From positions 4,194,235-4,258,234 of the forward strand of contig RQOL01000861.1 in assembly GCA_013076295.1 (NCBI GenBank): 64,000 nucleotides of DNA. The letters run 5' to 3'. The notes below the pieces were generated by a model. It made no database searches, was not told the DNA's origin, and saw only the letters and a program-made list of their open reading frames with translations. The translations under genes and the position numbers were made by a program. Positions 1 to 13,596 of this stretch are shown here, piece after piece; within the stretch, counting starts at the first letter, position 1; every line of letters starts with the position of its first letter. The DNA is from Sanderia malayensis. Its lineage: Eukaryota; Cnidaria; Scyphozoa; Semaeostomeae; Pelagiidae.

Positions 1-385
1 AGCAATAGTTGCACACTTGCTAACGTCTTTGATTGGATTAATTAAATTTCACTGGCAAATAGCAGGTGTAGCAACAATATAGAGCAAGAGTCCTTGGGAC
101 ACTTGTAAAATTAGCCTATCAACCAGCAAACTTCTTTCCATATGATTTTTATTTAACCCCACTGCCCCTAAAACAATGCTGTCCTCTCAAGCACACCCCT
201 GTGATCATCGGGCAAAAAGAATTTCGTCAATATTTTATAACATTATTATCTCTAGAGACAGCATTGTCTTGGGTAGGAGAGGGATGACCAGTAGGGGCAA
301 AAATTGCAAACATCGCAAGTGTCCCAGGGCGCTTGTTTCTTGTTGAAGGGTTTGGTTGAATAAATCAAAGATGTTATATTCTTAC

Positions 386-3300
386 CTGTATGGTTCTTGC
401 AACAGTCGCTTATATTTCTCCCAGAAGAAATCCTCTTTGCCAAGAGATGCAACGGTTCGTATGTTGATTATAGACTCAGTGGCCACCTTGAAGTACAAAA
501 TAAAATTGAAATCATCAGAGTAAACTATGACCAGACTTGCAAACATGAAGAAGAATAGATTCACGAACTGTTGGGTTCGAAAAATCTATTTGAATCCCGG
601 CATAAAGCAAATTGTATACTGGGAAAAACACCCCCATGGCCCAACATCTTATAAAACCTTTCATGATCCTACAGCATAAAGAGGAGGGTTACAATGTTTC
701 AGAATTTTATGGAATTCGGTCGTAAATCGCAGAGGCGGACCATGTTACTTTCTTAAGACCTCCACGACACATGAATATACTATTGTAAGCATGAGAGATG
801 AAAGAATGCTCTTTCGGAATGATCTTAAACAATTTTCAATCAACGGCATAAGAAAAGGAGAAGGCAATTCTACAAAGGATTATCAGATCATTCACAGTAG
901 ATATTCCAAGGAAAAACACAAGGGGCTGGTACTGAAGTCCTTTACATATCCAAAGCGATCTTATCGAAAGAAAAAGGGGGCTGATTGAAAAGAACATTTT
1001 TACGCACGGCGCCCGCTTCTACGATCTTTTCGTTTTCTTCGTGCGCAAAACTCGTCATCATCTTTGTGTGCATCGCTCCACCAAACATCAACAGTGGCAC
1101 GAAGCCCAGAATAAGCAGCGTCAACCTCCATTCGAACACGAAGGCAATAGTCAAAGCAGTTAGTCCCATCACGCCAACTTGAACCATGGTTGCCAAACGA
1201 GTACTGGTAGCCTGCGCAAACAAATGCAAAAAAACGTGTGTAAGCATGTTACTCATCAAGCAATACAAGTCAGTCAGTCGACTATCTATACTCAATAGAC
1301 AATGAAACACTTGTTACCAACGTATAGTCACTGTGTATAATGCACAAGCGTATTACAGATGAACCCTAACCCTAACCTTAACCCTGACCCTAACCTGAAT
1401 GCCTGATTACCAACTGTGAAGCCACCCACAGAGGAAAGACGTTTGATTCGCTATGTTAGAAAGCTAGTTACAAGTTTCATTGTATTTATATTACACACTA
1501 CTCTCTTGCAGGGGCAGTCGCCAGCAGACTAATCAGCAGTCTGTCCGTCTATCAAGCGCTTCTGCGCGAAACTCAGAGCTGCAAAGAATTTTCTTGTCTT
1601 TTCTATTATGCACTTCCAATTAATACCCCCTACTTGCACAACCAGCACTGTATGCTGGCAAAGACAGGACATCCTATGTGATATTAAACACTACAGACGT
1701 ATAACATGAGTGGATTAATTACCCCTTGAACACCAGATGCGTCGGTTGCAAGTCGAGCTGTCAGCGCACCAGTTGAATGGGCTGGCTCGTCGAAGAATGC
1801 TATGTCCTGAAACACCAACAACAAAAAATATACAGATGTCTACAACACGGATCACCCAGAGGAAAGCAAGCGCAGAGCAGTCATAGCATGTTTCATATCA
1901 TATACAGTGTATGTATTAATTGCATTGCAAACAGTATCAGTATCGTTGCAGGTAATAGCTAAAAGTTACGAACCTACATGGGCATGGATTGTTTACGTGT
2001 TATTGCACATTTAGTATTGTCACTCGTGTTTGGCTCACCTGACGAAGCAAAGCTTTGAAGCATTGTTGACGTAGTCTCATTGTCAGTGTTTCGCCAGCTC
2101 TTGCAAATAGGTACGACTGCAATTCAAGCGTAACACATATCAAACTGATTCAGAATACATTTACAAAATAAACCATAGCAAACGGCATTTAATAGCTCGT
2201 CACCAAGATTACTGAACCAGCTCAATCTAAAATATGCTCTCTATGGCAATTGAGCATTTCCTGACGTCCACTTCTTCTTAAAACCCCCAATAGACGCCCC
2301 GATTTCTGGTGAGATATCGAATAAGCGCCCCACTCTTTTAAGCAGCTCCTACTTAACCCGGATAATGCAATACAAGAAATTAAATGAATGCAAAGCCATA
2401 ATTACCGAAACTAGTAAGGAAATTCCATCAGCAAAACCGAGCGCAAGAAACATAAGAGACCATTTCCTGGCATCCGTTATTATCTTCTTTGGATCGACTT
2501 CTGAAAACACCTAAATTCGAAGGAAACAGAAATAATTCCCAATACATTTTAACCTGAATACATGGAAATGAATATTTACCAACTGCTTATTGAGAATTAC
2601 TCGCAATGAATTCAGCTAAAATGCCGCACAACGTTAAACAGACGAGTGAGGGTTTAATATACGAATGTTTTGTTGAATCTACGAATGTTTTGTTCAATCT
2701 ACCTCTACTTACATTGAGAATTTCACTAAGTATAATGGCGAATACAACTGGGAATGCTCCAACCACGGAAGCAAAAATGCTTCCAACTAGCAAAGAAGGC
2801 CATTCTGAAGCGCTTAGCTTCATCAAACGCTTGATAGGAGGCATCTCGACTTTTTCTTCGGGGGCTTCCTCGTCCTTCTTTTTACCCTATAAACAATGTA
2901 TGCAGTTGATTGTACAGTTGAAAGTAAAATAGTTTCGGCAACTCCTTGCCGATAGGTTTCAGGGACCTAACAAGCAATCATTTGCAGTGCGCTGCATGTC
3001 GCTAAAGCTAACTGTAACGTGGCCTATGGAGAGCTAAGTGCAGTGCGTCGCATATGTCAATAACTTTTAGTTCGTGTGGAGTATAAGCAGAAGGAAAACT
3101 AGCCAAAATGCATACCATGATGTTCCGATTAAACGCCCGGGTCGTTTATTAATCTTTTATATTTTAGGGAGCGTTAATAGAGGGGGCGTTTATTGAAAAA
3201 AAATTTTAAATGGGGGCCTATATTCGACGGGGCGTTTAAAAGGAGGGGGCGTTTAAAAGGGCGTTTAAAAGCATCACGGTACCTTCTTTGTCTTCTTTGT

Positions 3301-6300
3301 CTTCTCTTTCTTCTTCTTGATTGACATTCGCCTGGTGACGACATGTTCGAGCTCCTTAATTGCTTTCAAATCATCTTCGCTACCACCAGACATGCTTGAA
3401 ACTTGTCTCATGATCTTCATTGCCATTCTTTGCTCTGAAAACAACGTGGTCAAATAGAGTCATGCATTGAAACAATAGCAAAACGAGCCCATTTCTATAG
3501 CTAGTACCTCGATACTGATGAGGATAACGTCTACTGACGCGCTCGCAGCCAACAAATACTGTAGTTGGGGAACATTATGATAATCTCGTAAGTAAATAAG
3601 GAAGATAAAAAGCAGAAATATCATCAAAGTAGATAACAACAGCATTTAAAGTAGCAGGCATCAAGAAGTGTCAAGGTGACAGAGCAACAAACTTCAAAAC
3701 AACAGACAGGAAGCAGCATCGAAGCAGATTTCGAAGTATAACAGGCAACAAACTATACTACAATATACCGGGATCAAATCTCAAGGTCAGAAGAACAAAC
3801 GTTCCAAAATGTTCAAGAGATAATAGTGAACAAACTTCAAGGTCATAGTCGACAAGATTTAGATTAATAATAATCGACAAACAGTAGTTTAAACGAGGGG
3901 GTGATAGAATTGTTGGCTACCTCTGTCTTCTTGGCTGAGTATGGAGAGTGTTTCATCTGGTTCCTCTTCAACCTGTTCTGCTATCGTTTGCAACATGACA
4001 AGCTGGTAGTAGACGCCTTTGCGCTTCATCAACTCCTCGTGAGTACCGGATTCTGCAGCCTTACCCTTGTCCACGGCAACTATCATGTCCGCATTCCTTA
4101 CTGTTGACAATCTGTGAGCAATGATGATCGTTGTTCGTCCTTCACTGGCCTGCAAATCAAAGTCAAATTCCATTTGCGCCGACATACTGTTAAAAGTAAC
4201 TTAATGAACTTTATAACAAGTTAATATTAACCCAAATTAGAGAGCATAACATCATAATCTGCATCTCATTGGGATAGTCTAAAAAGTAAAGTATACAGTC
4301 TTGGATAGAAAAAATTATGTGGGGTGTAGCGCAGTCTATGGAATAGTAAATGCTTGAAATGTCTGGATAAATGTCAGAATAGCATGCGAAAGAGAATTCT
4401 TGCATTACCTTATCAAGGGCTGCTTGTACAATGGCCTCGCTTTCAGTATCCAAAGCAGACGTAGCCTCGTCTAGGAGCAGTATCTTAGGATCACTGATAA
4501 GGGCACGTGCAATTGCGATTCGCTGCTTCTGACCTCCGCTGAGCTGTGCTCCACCTTCTCCAACAAATGTCTTATATTTCTGCAAAAAACACGCACATCT
4601 TATATTAAGATTTGATCATTTGATGTACCATAGACTCGTTGACAAGTAGTGATCAGCACACTGTGCAAATTCGATCACTCACTACCATTTAACTTATAAA
4701 TCGTTCTTTTATCTACTTCCTTCGATCTTTACAGACCCTGCGTATTCACGCATGCTCGTTGCATTTGATCTTCGATAGCTCCCACTACTCGCTTATTCAA
4801 GCAACAAGCTTCTGTTTTGATGACTGCCCAATACATCAAATCTCAACCGTATATAAAGAGCATCGTAATATTTCTCTTTATGTCATACCTCTGGTAGTGC
4901 AGAAATGAAATTGTAAGCGTTGGCATTTTTGGCAGCAGTTTCGATTTCGGCATCAGTTGCATCATCTTTACCCATTCTGATATTCTCGGCAATTGTGCCA
5001 TCGAAGAGCACTGGCTCTTGGCTAACAACACCAATATGCCTGCGAAGCCAACCGACGTTCAAGTCGCTGATGTCAGTGCCATCCAAACTGACCTGGCAAA
5101 ATTTCAATGGATACACAATGATTAGAGGCACGATGATCAGAGACAAGATGATTAGAGGCACGATGATCAGAGACAAGATGATTAGAGACACGATGAAAAA
5201 GACAATATGATTAGAAATTGGAAATTAAGATGAAAAAATAAAGAAACGCTGCAAAAAAAATCATTTATATGGGCCCAAGTGCCAAATCCAATTTGTAACT
5301 AAAGCAACATACCACTCCACTTGCGAGATCGTAGAATCGTTGAACGAGTTTAACAACTGTACTTTTGCCACAGCCTGACTCGCCAACCAAAGCCACAGTC
5401 ATACCACTCTTAATGCTCAAGTTAAAACCATCAAGAACCTGCAGGTGTTAACAACAAAATGCCATCAATTATCAACATCAAATAAAACACAAGTAAATAA
5501 AACAAAACAATAATTTGTTTTCCAACGAGAGCTCGTTAAACTGGGGATAATTGAGTGAATAAATTCATGGAACAAAAAATATCTTGTTCGTTATACCAAA
5601 AAGCGGATTACATATAGCAGAATGTTGAATGAAAACTCTGAGATATACACAGAAAAGATTGTACCTTAACTTCAGGTCTAGAAGGGTAGAAAAAATCCGC
5701 TTTCATGAAGTCTATGTCGCCTTTGACTTTACTTAGAGTCGTGCCTTCCTCGGACATAGGATCGATGGCTGATTTCTGTAAGATACAATGAACACGCTGG
5801 TTAAAAAAAGCAACTAGAACACTAATAAACAACGAGTAAAAGCTTTACTTGCACTTAGCAACATTGCAGTATCAATACGAGTAGCAGTTGAAACTGAAAG
5901 AGCGGAAATCTTTGCTATGACGCACCCTGTTCATTATCTTATACACTTGGTAGGCAGCACCGCGGGAATTTGCCATCGCTTCCATATTCGGTCCAGCCTG
6001 ACCAATCTGAGCAGCGCCGATCATGACACAGAAGAACACCTGATAGAATAAGGCGCAAAACTGATTAATCATGACAATAAAGCGAAGAATTAGTGAGATT
6101 TCAAAACCAAAGCTGATAATCATAGCTAACCAAACCAAACCTAATATAACGATAACCAAAGCTAATTTTGCAATCAATGCTTGAAATCAATGCTTGAAAT
6201 CAATGCTTGAAATCAATGCTGATAATAGAAGCCACAGCCGTTAACATTAGAACACTTACCACCAAAACATCACCGCCAGGAAAATTCTCTTCCACGATAA

Positions 6301-9300
6301 GCTTAGACCCATACCTGCATGAGAAAGAAATGAAACGTCATTATCAATCAAGCACAAAGACAGGCTATGACAAAGACATCATATACATCGCTAAAAATAA
6401 AACAGCAAAAAAGGTTCAAAAGAGAACTTGGTCTTACCAGAAGGCGAGAGCGTAACAACTGAATATAACCACATGAAACAATCCAAATGCCATACCAGTC
6501 GAAGTACCTTTCTTTATTCCAGCACTCTTCGACTCTTCCAAATTGGCAGTGTACCTGAAGAATCAAATACAACAGTCGCACAACAATTCACCACTTCGTA
6601 TGACAAGGGAGGCAACAATTCAGACCTTGCTCAAACCTTTAAGTCTAGTAAACTTCAATAAAAGTTCATTTGGGGTGGTGATCAACATAATATAAACATT
6701 GTATGTATCTCAAAAGCATATTCTCTACCAAACGCTAACTGGACGTACCTTTCATACTCCTTCTCTTCGCCACCAAACGCAACAACAGTTCGTATGGAGC
6801 TCAGGACCTCTTCTGCTATGCTTCCAGCTTTGGCGTATGCCGACTGTTCGCGGCTCGTCAAGCTACCGATAACCTGGAATGGAAAGGGATAGTTCATTGG
6901 CCACTGCTGATCAATTCAAGTTACTTGATTGATGTTAACAAGGCCGTGCATTGAAACTAACTGGCTGATTGACGGTCTAACTAAAATACTAGCAGATGAA
7001 AATAGCAGATGAACATAACAGATGAACATAACAGATAAGACAACTTGCCTTTCCTGTAATCCCCCCTGTAACCATTAGTGCTGGACTAATGGACAATATG
7101 ACCAGCGTCAGCTTCCAACTGTACACAAACCCAATGATGAATCCAGTAAGGAACATGACCGTTGATTGGATGACCAACGCCACTTTGTCACCAATTCCAG
7201 TCTGTATTTTAGTGACATCACTAAAAGAACAAATTTGAATTTGTCAACAATGCCGCTATTACAAGAGCACTTTGTTAGGACAATCTCACACATTACCCAA
7301 CCTCAAATTGGGAATACACAGTTACACAATGCACTACAATGGAGACCCGCATACAAGAAGTACTTTTGTAAAACCCTTCAGGCTGAAATTTCTTCTCAAA
7401 GCAATAGAAAAAAGCCTATTGTGTTTAAACAATAGGCTGGACGCAAAAGCTATAGGTTCTTCTATGGGGCTATATACTGCATTGAAAACCGTATATATTA
7501 TGCCCACCTGTGCATACTAAGTTGTCCAGGCAAGCATAGTTAAGTGATCTTGACCCGACTATTCATGATACGAATCACTTGTCCAGGCAAGTGATGTTCG
7601 CAAAAAGTAGGTCACCCCGGGTCAACTTTGAAATTAGAATGTATCCCAATGCCCGTTGATAACAATTCAGGGGGGATGGAGAAATCAAGCAGTTACTCAA
7701 ACACTCACTCGGTCAACCTCGTGCTCAGTTCACCGCTGTCGATGACGTCAAACCAACCGATCTCTTGCCTGATGATCGACTGAAAACAATTGACGCGAAT
7801 TCGATGACACTGTCGCATGGCGGCCAGCGACCAGAAAGCCGTCTGAATGTAGGCACACACGAAGGTGCCAACACCGATGTAAGCGTAGTATTGGGCGAAA
7901 GTCGCCATCTCCGCTTGGATGTCTATTGTGGGTACGGTTATATTCATCGCGTTGCTCTTCAAAGCGTTGCTATAGACAATGAACTTGCCAATTAGCTTTC
8001 CGAACACCAAGAACGAGCAGGGCTGCGCTGCGCCATTTCCCATGGCGAATATTGTGCCCAACACCATGCACAATATGTCCCATTTGTCCGCAAATTGGAA
8101 CTGAAATGCAATAAGACAACAGTCTAATTATAAGGCCTAGACCAATATACACAAGACAAAATATACATTAGACAAGATACACACTAAACTCTGTTGGTCT
8201 CCGGCATTGAAAATATGGGGTATAAATTTTGTACGTATATAAGTGCACATGCGACGAACGTGTTGAACATAACACGACGAGCGTGTTAACGTGTAGCTGC
8301 CGCTGCCGCGTGTAATAAATGCAGGTGTATCGTATTTCGAGCCTTTCGGGCGCGCCAGAACTGGCATAAGCCGGCGACGAAATGGAGCATGAAACATGAT
8401 TAAAGTTACACGACGATGGCGTGAATCGTGAAAGCGAGACAAGTCGAGTCGAACCGAGACTAGCTACGTAAAACTGAAACAGGTTTCAAACAACGATGCC
8501 GAGTATTGAATTGAGAAAGAAACGATCTTTCAGACTTTGATTGTTTGATCTTCTGGCATAAAAGACCGTGGATGTCTGCATTTCAAAGGAGATGTCTGCA
8601 TTTCAAAGGGATGTCTGCATTTCAAAGGGGATGTCTGCATTTCAAAGGAGATCTCTTCAAATTCGATTGTTCGCAACAGGAAATGTCACAAAACATAGAT
8701 CGTATTATATTTGCAAAAAGAAAAACAGATTAAAATTAAACGGAATCTGGGCGATTCTTATGCAAATCAAATCGCTTTGGAAAATTACACAAAGACAGCA
8801 AAGTTGAATTTGATTCTACACAATTTTCAGGCATACAACTCTCCTCACTCCTATGACTTAGTCTCCATATCTTGGAAATGTATTGAAAGCAGTTTGAAAT
8901 TTTATTTTAGGATCTTCGTTTCCTGCATTCGTTAGGGCTTCCGTACACTATTTGTGTGGGAAATTAATGTCACCACCGTGACAACAAAACTTTAAAAAAA
9001 AATGCTGAACGTGGAGGAGTTTGTTTATGTTTTCATTATTTGTTATTCCTTTTGCTTTAATTAAAATATAATCAAATGCACAGTCGTAGTTATTCCTCTT
9101 GTTGTCACAAACGCATAAAAACTCAACATCAGCCTAATTTACGTTTTCGTTTCACAGTTCATAAAGTCGGATCATTAAGACAAACATTGGGAAACTTTGG
9201 AAATAATTTGCCTTTCAAAGGATGAATTCCTTTTTTTGTGATTTAGTGCTTCTTGTAATGTGATTTACAATATGTAGTTGGATAATAACTGACATGATCT

Positions 9301-10365
9301 TGTATTCAACTCTTTGTAAAGCCTAATGCAATTTCACAATTCAAAAGGTGAAACTCGGAGGGACACAAAGGCATTTAACATTTTTAAAAGGCTTTATTTT
9401 AATCATTTCAGTCCACAAGATGGTAAAGTCATGCCAGATTTGCTCCATTTTACAGCCTAGTATATGGTTGGTATACAAATATTGACCAGAATGTTTGAAA
9501 TATCAATATTCTTACCAACTCTTTCTGTGAAACGAGATTTGCTTCCTTTTTCTCTTTTTCACCACTGTCATCAGAATGGTCTGCATCTTTGCTGGAGCCT
9601 GCTGAACCAGTACTAGAAAGGATATTGCAAAATGTTAGAATATCCCCGAAACGTTAGGATACCCAACCAAAATGTTAGGATACCCCCCCCCCCAAAAATG
9701 ATAGAATACCTCTCCCATCAAAATTAACTGTAATACAGGTCCTCTTCGAGTCCTGCATGTGAAACGCCAAGGTAGATAACTGTGGTAGAATACAGCATGA
9801 CACGCGACAGTAACATGCAATATTGCAATATCACAGGTAAGAACATTGTGTGTGGCATGAAAAAAACCACGTGTAAATCCATTTGCCATTGATATGGTAC
9901 GGTTTTAGGGTACAAAACTGTACAAATAACGGTTATTTCGTCAATTAACCGGTCTAAATGCGTGGAAGCCTTAATAAACGGTCAATTACACATCCACTAC
10001 TACGCACAACAGAAAAAAATTTGCTTGCGTTGTTTTAATAATCTGCTTCTGGCCTGGTTGTACAAATCCATTTTTAAGATATTAATTTTTACACGCAGTT
10101 GTACATACAACCACATACATAATTATTCTTAAATCCTTCAACGTTCATTTTGACAATTCAAAATATACTTCCGAAATGTAAACTCCACGCAACATGGTCC
10201 AGTAAATTAGGCCTACCTCATGCTGTTGTTTTGGCCCTTCTCTATTTCAGCTCTTGTAAGAACCTGAACGTGAAAATCATCACCAACAGATTTTCCAGAA
10301 CCGTTTTGTGCTTTCTCTGTATCCTCAGCATGCACATTTTTTACCACATCTCCTAATTCAGTCAT
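386..10365 (-). CDS. ABCB1: ABCB1-like (P-glycoprotein/MDR) full ABC transporter, 3' part off window
   Basis: ATP-driven efflux pump of the plasma membrane (ABCB family, TMD-NBD-TMD-NBD). Exons in transcript order: 10365-10217, 9612-9516, 8100-7709, 7220-7049, 6873-6749, 6554-6438, 6314-6260, 6039-5926, 5775-5665, 5438-5313, 5092-4889, 4579-4409, 4149-3921, 3434-3283, 2886-2713, 2510-2406, 2116-2039, 1806-1723, 1211-1008, 486-386. All junction phases close; 986 codons are visible, against about 1280 aa usual for the family. Residues 1-82 are a charged N-terminus; TMD1 is about 83-407; NBD1 about 408-687, with A-loop YPSRP, Walker [11 protein letters not shown]-loop SQEPVLFD, signature LSGGQKQR, Walker [13 protein letters not shown] and H-loop AHRLSTV; then a Lys/Glu-rich linker (688-738) and the first part of TMD2. 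NBD2 is beyond base 1. The start ATG is the only one giving a splice-compatible frame into exon 2. Intron 4 has a GC donor. Assignment to B1 rather than another full ABCB is by general resemblance. Confidence 0.93.
1363..1396. repeat. Interstitial telomere-like repeat in ABCB1 intron
   Basis: Short degenerate run of the CCCTAA hexamer with CCTTAA and CCCTGA variants, inside the intron between the exons at 1806-1723 and 1211-1008. It is too short and too internal to be a chromosome end. A similar signal occurs in the satellite at 19216-19860. Confidence 0.7.
3120..3282. repeat. G-rich GGGGCGTTTA dispersed repeat in intron 14
   Basis: Several imperfect copies of a GGGGGCGTTTA/TTA motif run up to the splice donor of the linker exon (ends 3283). 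Complementary or related tracts occur at about 2270-2345, 16085-16150 and 37225-37430, so this looks like a dispersed non-coding repeat family. No coding potential is seen. Confidence 0.45.
5121..5195. repeat. 15/30-bp minisatellite in ABCB1 intron 10
   Basis: Five consecutive 15-bp units alternating between two forms, attagaggcacgatg and atcagagacaagatg, i.e. a 30-bp higher-order unit repeated two and a half times. It lies immediately upstream (transcript sense) of the exon 5092-4889. Confidence 0.85.
6181..6219. repeat. 13-bp tandem repeat, three perfect copies
   Basis: Three head-to-tail perfect copies of ttgaaatcaatgc, inside the ABCB1 intron between exons 6314-6260 and 6039-5926. Confidence 0.9.
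7413..7438. repeat. Dispersed hairpin repeat, copy 1
   Basis: Perfect 9-bp inverted repeat (agcctattg / caataggct) around an 8-base loop, embedded in about 70 bp shared with 41155-41220. Both copies sit in introns of unrelated genes, which suggests a small non-autonomous repeat with a stem-loop terminus. Confidence 0.7.
8571..8650. repeat. 20-21-bp tandem repeat, four copies
   Basis: Four copies of a unit built on gatgtctgcatttcaaagg, with small length variation in the G run. It is within ABCB1 intron 2. Confidence 0.9.
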
Positions 10366-13300
10366 ATTGTCTTCCCGATTTGAACAACGGCAAGACGAGA
10401 GCAGCTAATGGAAATGACACTGCGTGGTGAATATGACTTGCATATGATGCTTGCAATGCAAAGTAATTTTAAACTTGATTGTCTAAAACAATGATGTATT
10501 TCGACCATGAAATTCTTTTCAGAAAGTCTCTTGGACGTGGATTTTTCGTTTTATTGTTCTATCAACTCGAAAAGTATTGTATATATCTTTTACATATAAT
10601 TTTTCGTCTAAACGTGCCAGACACCACGATAGCTATATATAATATATGCAGATTATTGAAATAAATTGACAATTGAATATATTGCCACTCCCTTTGTAAA
10701 ACAGATATGAATTTGCCAGTTCAAATCTGCAGACTTCCTTGGCATTGAGTAGCTTTGCACTCTTCGACAAATAACACGACCTTCCTGAAGCACAACATTC
10801 ACAGAACTAAATTCAAATGTAATGTAAAATCAAATTTGGTTTAGATAATAAACAATCCTGAACCACGTGTGCTTATTGTTTGTGTGAACCTTACGGTATT
10901 GGCTTCCGGTCATTAAATACACATTTAAGTTATTACATCATGATTTGATGTTGCAAATTATGATGCAATTGAAAATTTCAAAAAAATAAATTATCATATT
11001 TGCATATTTGCCATCGACTTTGATCAGGAAAATGAATGACAAAAGGTTTATATTCAAAGCAAAACAATAAGTAGTTTTGGTTGATGGTTTGGGTCAAAAG
11101 CTCAAACAGGTTAGCATGGAAAATGTGCTTATTACATCAAATAGAACCTGAAGTACCTAAAATTACCATATTTGCAAAGATCTAATCTTCTGTCCACAGT
11201 TTTACCGCACCAGTTGACCAAATTTGGTGAAAACCAGCTTTAGAAATTATGTCATGGCTCAATTTAGTCCTAAGTAAGCGGTGACGTAATTTTCTAGGCC
11301 TCTCATTGAACGAAAAAGATTCATTCAAGATCTTAGAGCCTTGTTACCGTACCAGTGGAGCAAATTTGGTGAACACATATAGCAGTTATGTCATAACCTA
11401 AATTTAGTCTTGAGCGATGACGTAATTTCTGAGACGTGTCAATGAAAATGAACAAGAATTTCACGGATTCGTTTTCCAAACACACTTTGCATTTCTATAA
11501 ATCCATCGTTTGAGAGAATTATAATTGTATCAATAATAGTGCAGTGTTGCAATGTGAGGGACATGCTCTGTGAAATTTCCGATAATAACGGCCACCGTAA
11601 GAAGAGCGCCTCTAAAACAGATAATGCCACATGTTGGGCTAATTGAACACAAGCTGCAGCACAGCGTGGTTTAAATCATTGTTCATCGCATGAACCAACC
11701 AAACCAAACCACGTGCGTGAAACAATACGATTTTCAATTTCATCCATCAGTATCAGTTGTGCTTGTTGTGATGCCAAACACATTCCTTGACGGTTTTTTA
11801 CTTTGCCAAGAGTTTTAAAAAGAATTCACTTTTAAACCCACCGCTCCTTGATAAATGTTCAGTTACCTGCGTTGGCCTAAATAACAGCGTGTTTAACATT
11901 TCGGTTGCATTAATAAAATCTCAACGGAGGTATTTTAACCAGCAAGGTTGCATCACGAACGAATCCCGCGCAGACAGCAGCGTCCGCCAATTCACAAAAG
12001 ACGCCTATTTTAAATCTCAATTTCAGAATAGGGTTTTCAATTTCGTATTGTCTCCTTTGAGTTTCCCCGTTCCCTGTTCACTGTAAAGTTAGTGTTGAAG
12101 CTTCGTTTACTCCATCTATGATCATTTGCCATCTTTCAAAACTACCGGAACATGCTTTGTTCATAAAAACGACGACAGGTAACGCATCCCGCTGGCCTAC
12201 TTTATCTGATGCCGTAAAATATTTAAAATTTACCGTACTCACCTTACTCTTCGGTATTCCTCTCTCGGTACAATGGGTGTGTCGTCTTTTCTATGGCTGC
12301 CTGCTTCCATATTAAAGCTTACTCACTCAAAACAAGCAGTTAGTATGTGTTAATGTTTCTGATTTATCTGGCTAAGCTGTATATCAATCTTATCCCCCTT
12401 GAATCGGTGACAGTATGGTTGGTCTTCAGCTCAGTCGTCGAACCACACTCCCTTCTGTTCCTTGCCTCGCCGCGCTGTTTGTACAAGCTCTGTTCTTTGT
12501 AAAACGAAACGCAGGTGTCAGACAATTCTGACCAGCAAATCTTTGAACATACCTAGCGCTACGAATCTGTCATCAGTTGCATTGTGAAGAATACGAACTG
12601 GCAGCTACGTTGATAGAAGCAGATCAGAGAACAATATCTTTTGCATTTATTCAATATTTCAATATTTTGTTGCAATTAAAATATTTTAAGTTAAAGGGTG
12701 TAACCCGACTGTAGAGGTGTGTCATTAGCAGGTGATGTTGTCAAACAAAATGAAGGAATTAGCATACTTTCTGTGAAAAGATGTATTGAGCAAGATAATG
12801 CAAAGGTAAATATGGCAGATAAGAGATTTAATGGAGACCAGAGGTTTTGGATTACAACAAATAAGCTTTGTGCTGGGCAGAGATACTAGATCGTGTTTGC
12901 ATTCTCAGTACGCGAAAGAGGCGCAAGCCTTTTCGTGAAACGATATTTCTGGACAAGAGAAGCATCACGAGAAGCAACGTATTATCGGTGGTTCATGATG
13001 AGATAAAATAACCAATGAACGATAGACAAATAAAAAAAAACAAAAAAACAAATTTGTAAGCGTGTGGTATAATATACCTTGTGAAATAATATACCTTGTG
13101 ATGTGATAAAATAATAAATAAAAATAAGATTGACGTACCATGGATATTTCATTAAATTTTTATACAATGTTTATATTTTATTTAATGTTTTTTAATGTTA
13201 ATGTTCATTATTATTATTATAACAAATAACAATGCTGATCACGCACGGCCCAGTGGTAGATTTTCAATGCATTAGCCTCTATTCCATAATCAATCGCCCT

Positions 13301-13596
13301 CTTGTCCATGCATAAACTCCGCAAACAACATTCTTCCCCCAGAACATGAATAATTGGTGCATGTGTTACAATCTGTAAGCCAAGATAACGTGGAGAAACC
13401 ACAACTCACAAACAACAAGCAGGTTATTTTTCTCCTCATTAGTAAATATGCTGCATTACAAAGATAAACACAAAACGTCGAGCTTACTTATACCATACGT
13501 AAAAGTGTTTTTAAAGTTCAATGGCAGCATATATCACTATTAGCAATACTTAAGCTGAAATTAAATATTATGTATAGGTTAAAAAATTTTAAATCG
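10366..13596. other. Intergenic spacer between ABCB1 start and POMGNT1 stop
   Basis: AT-rich spacer of about 3.2 kb holding the ABCB1 5' flank and the POMGNT1 3' flank. I find no exon with both splice signals and family resemblance. The only clear structure is the degenerate duplication at 11199-11435, plus an AT-rich tract at 13010-13225. Small ORFs here are short and look random. Confidence 0.6.
11199..11435. repeat. Degenerate direct duplication, about 145-bp spacing
   Basis: Two diverged copies (about 11199-11295 and 11344-11435) share the blocks ttaccg.accagt, caaatttggtgaa, ttatgtcat, aatttagtc and gtgacgtaattt/atgacgtaattt in the same order. Each copy carries a TGACGTAA-like CRE half-site, but no regulatory role is shown. 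Confidence 0.65.

Noticed and set aside
11787..12315. Small plus ORFs in the ABCB1-POMGNT1 spacer
   Set aside because: No domain, no splice context and codon use like the AT-rich background.
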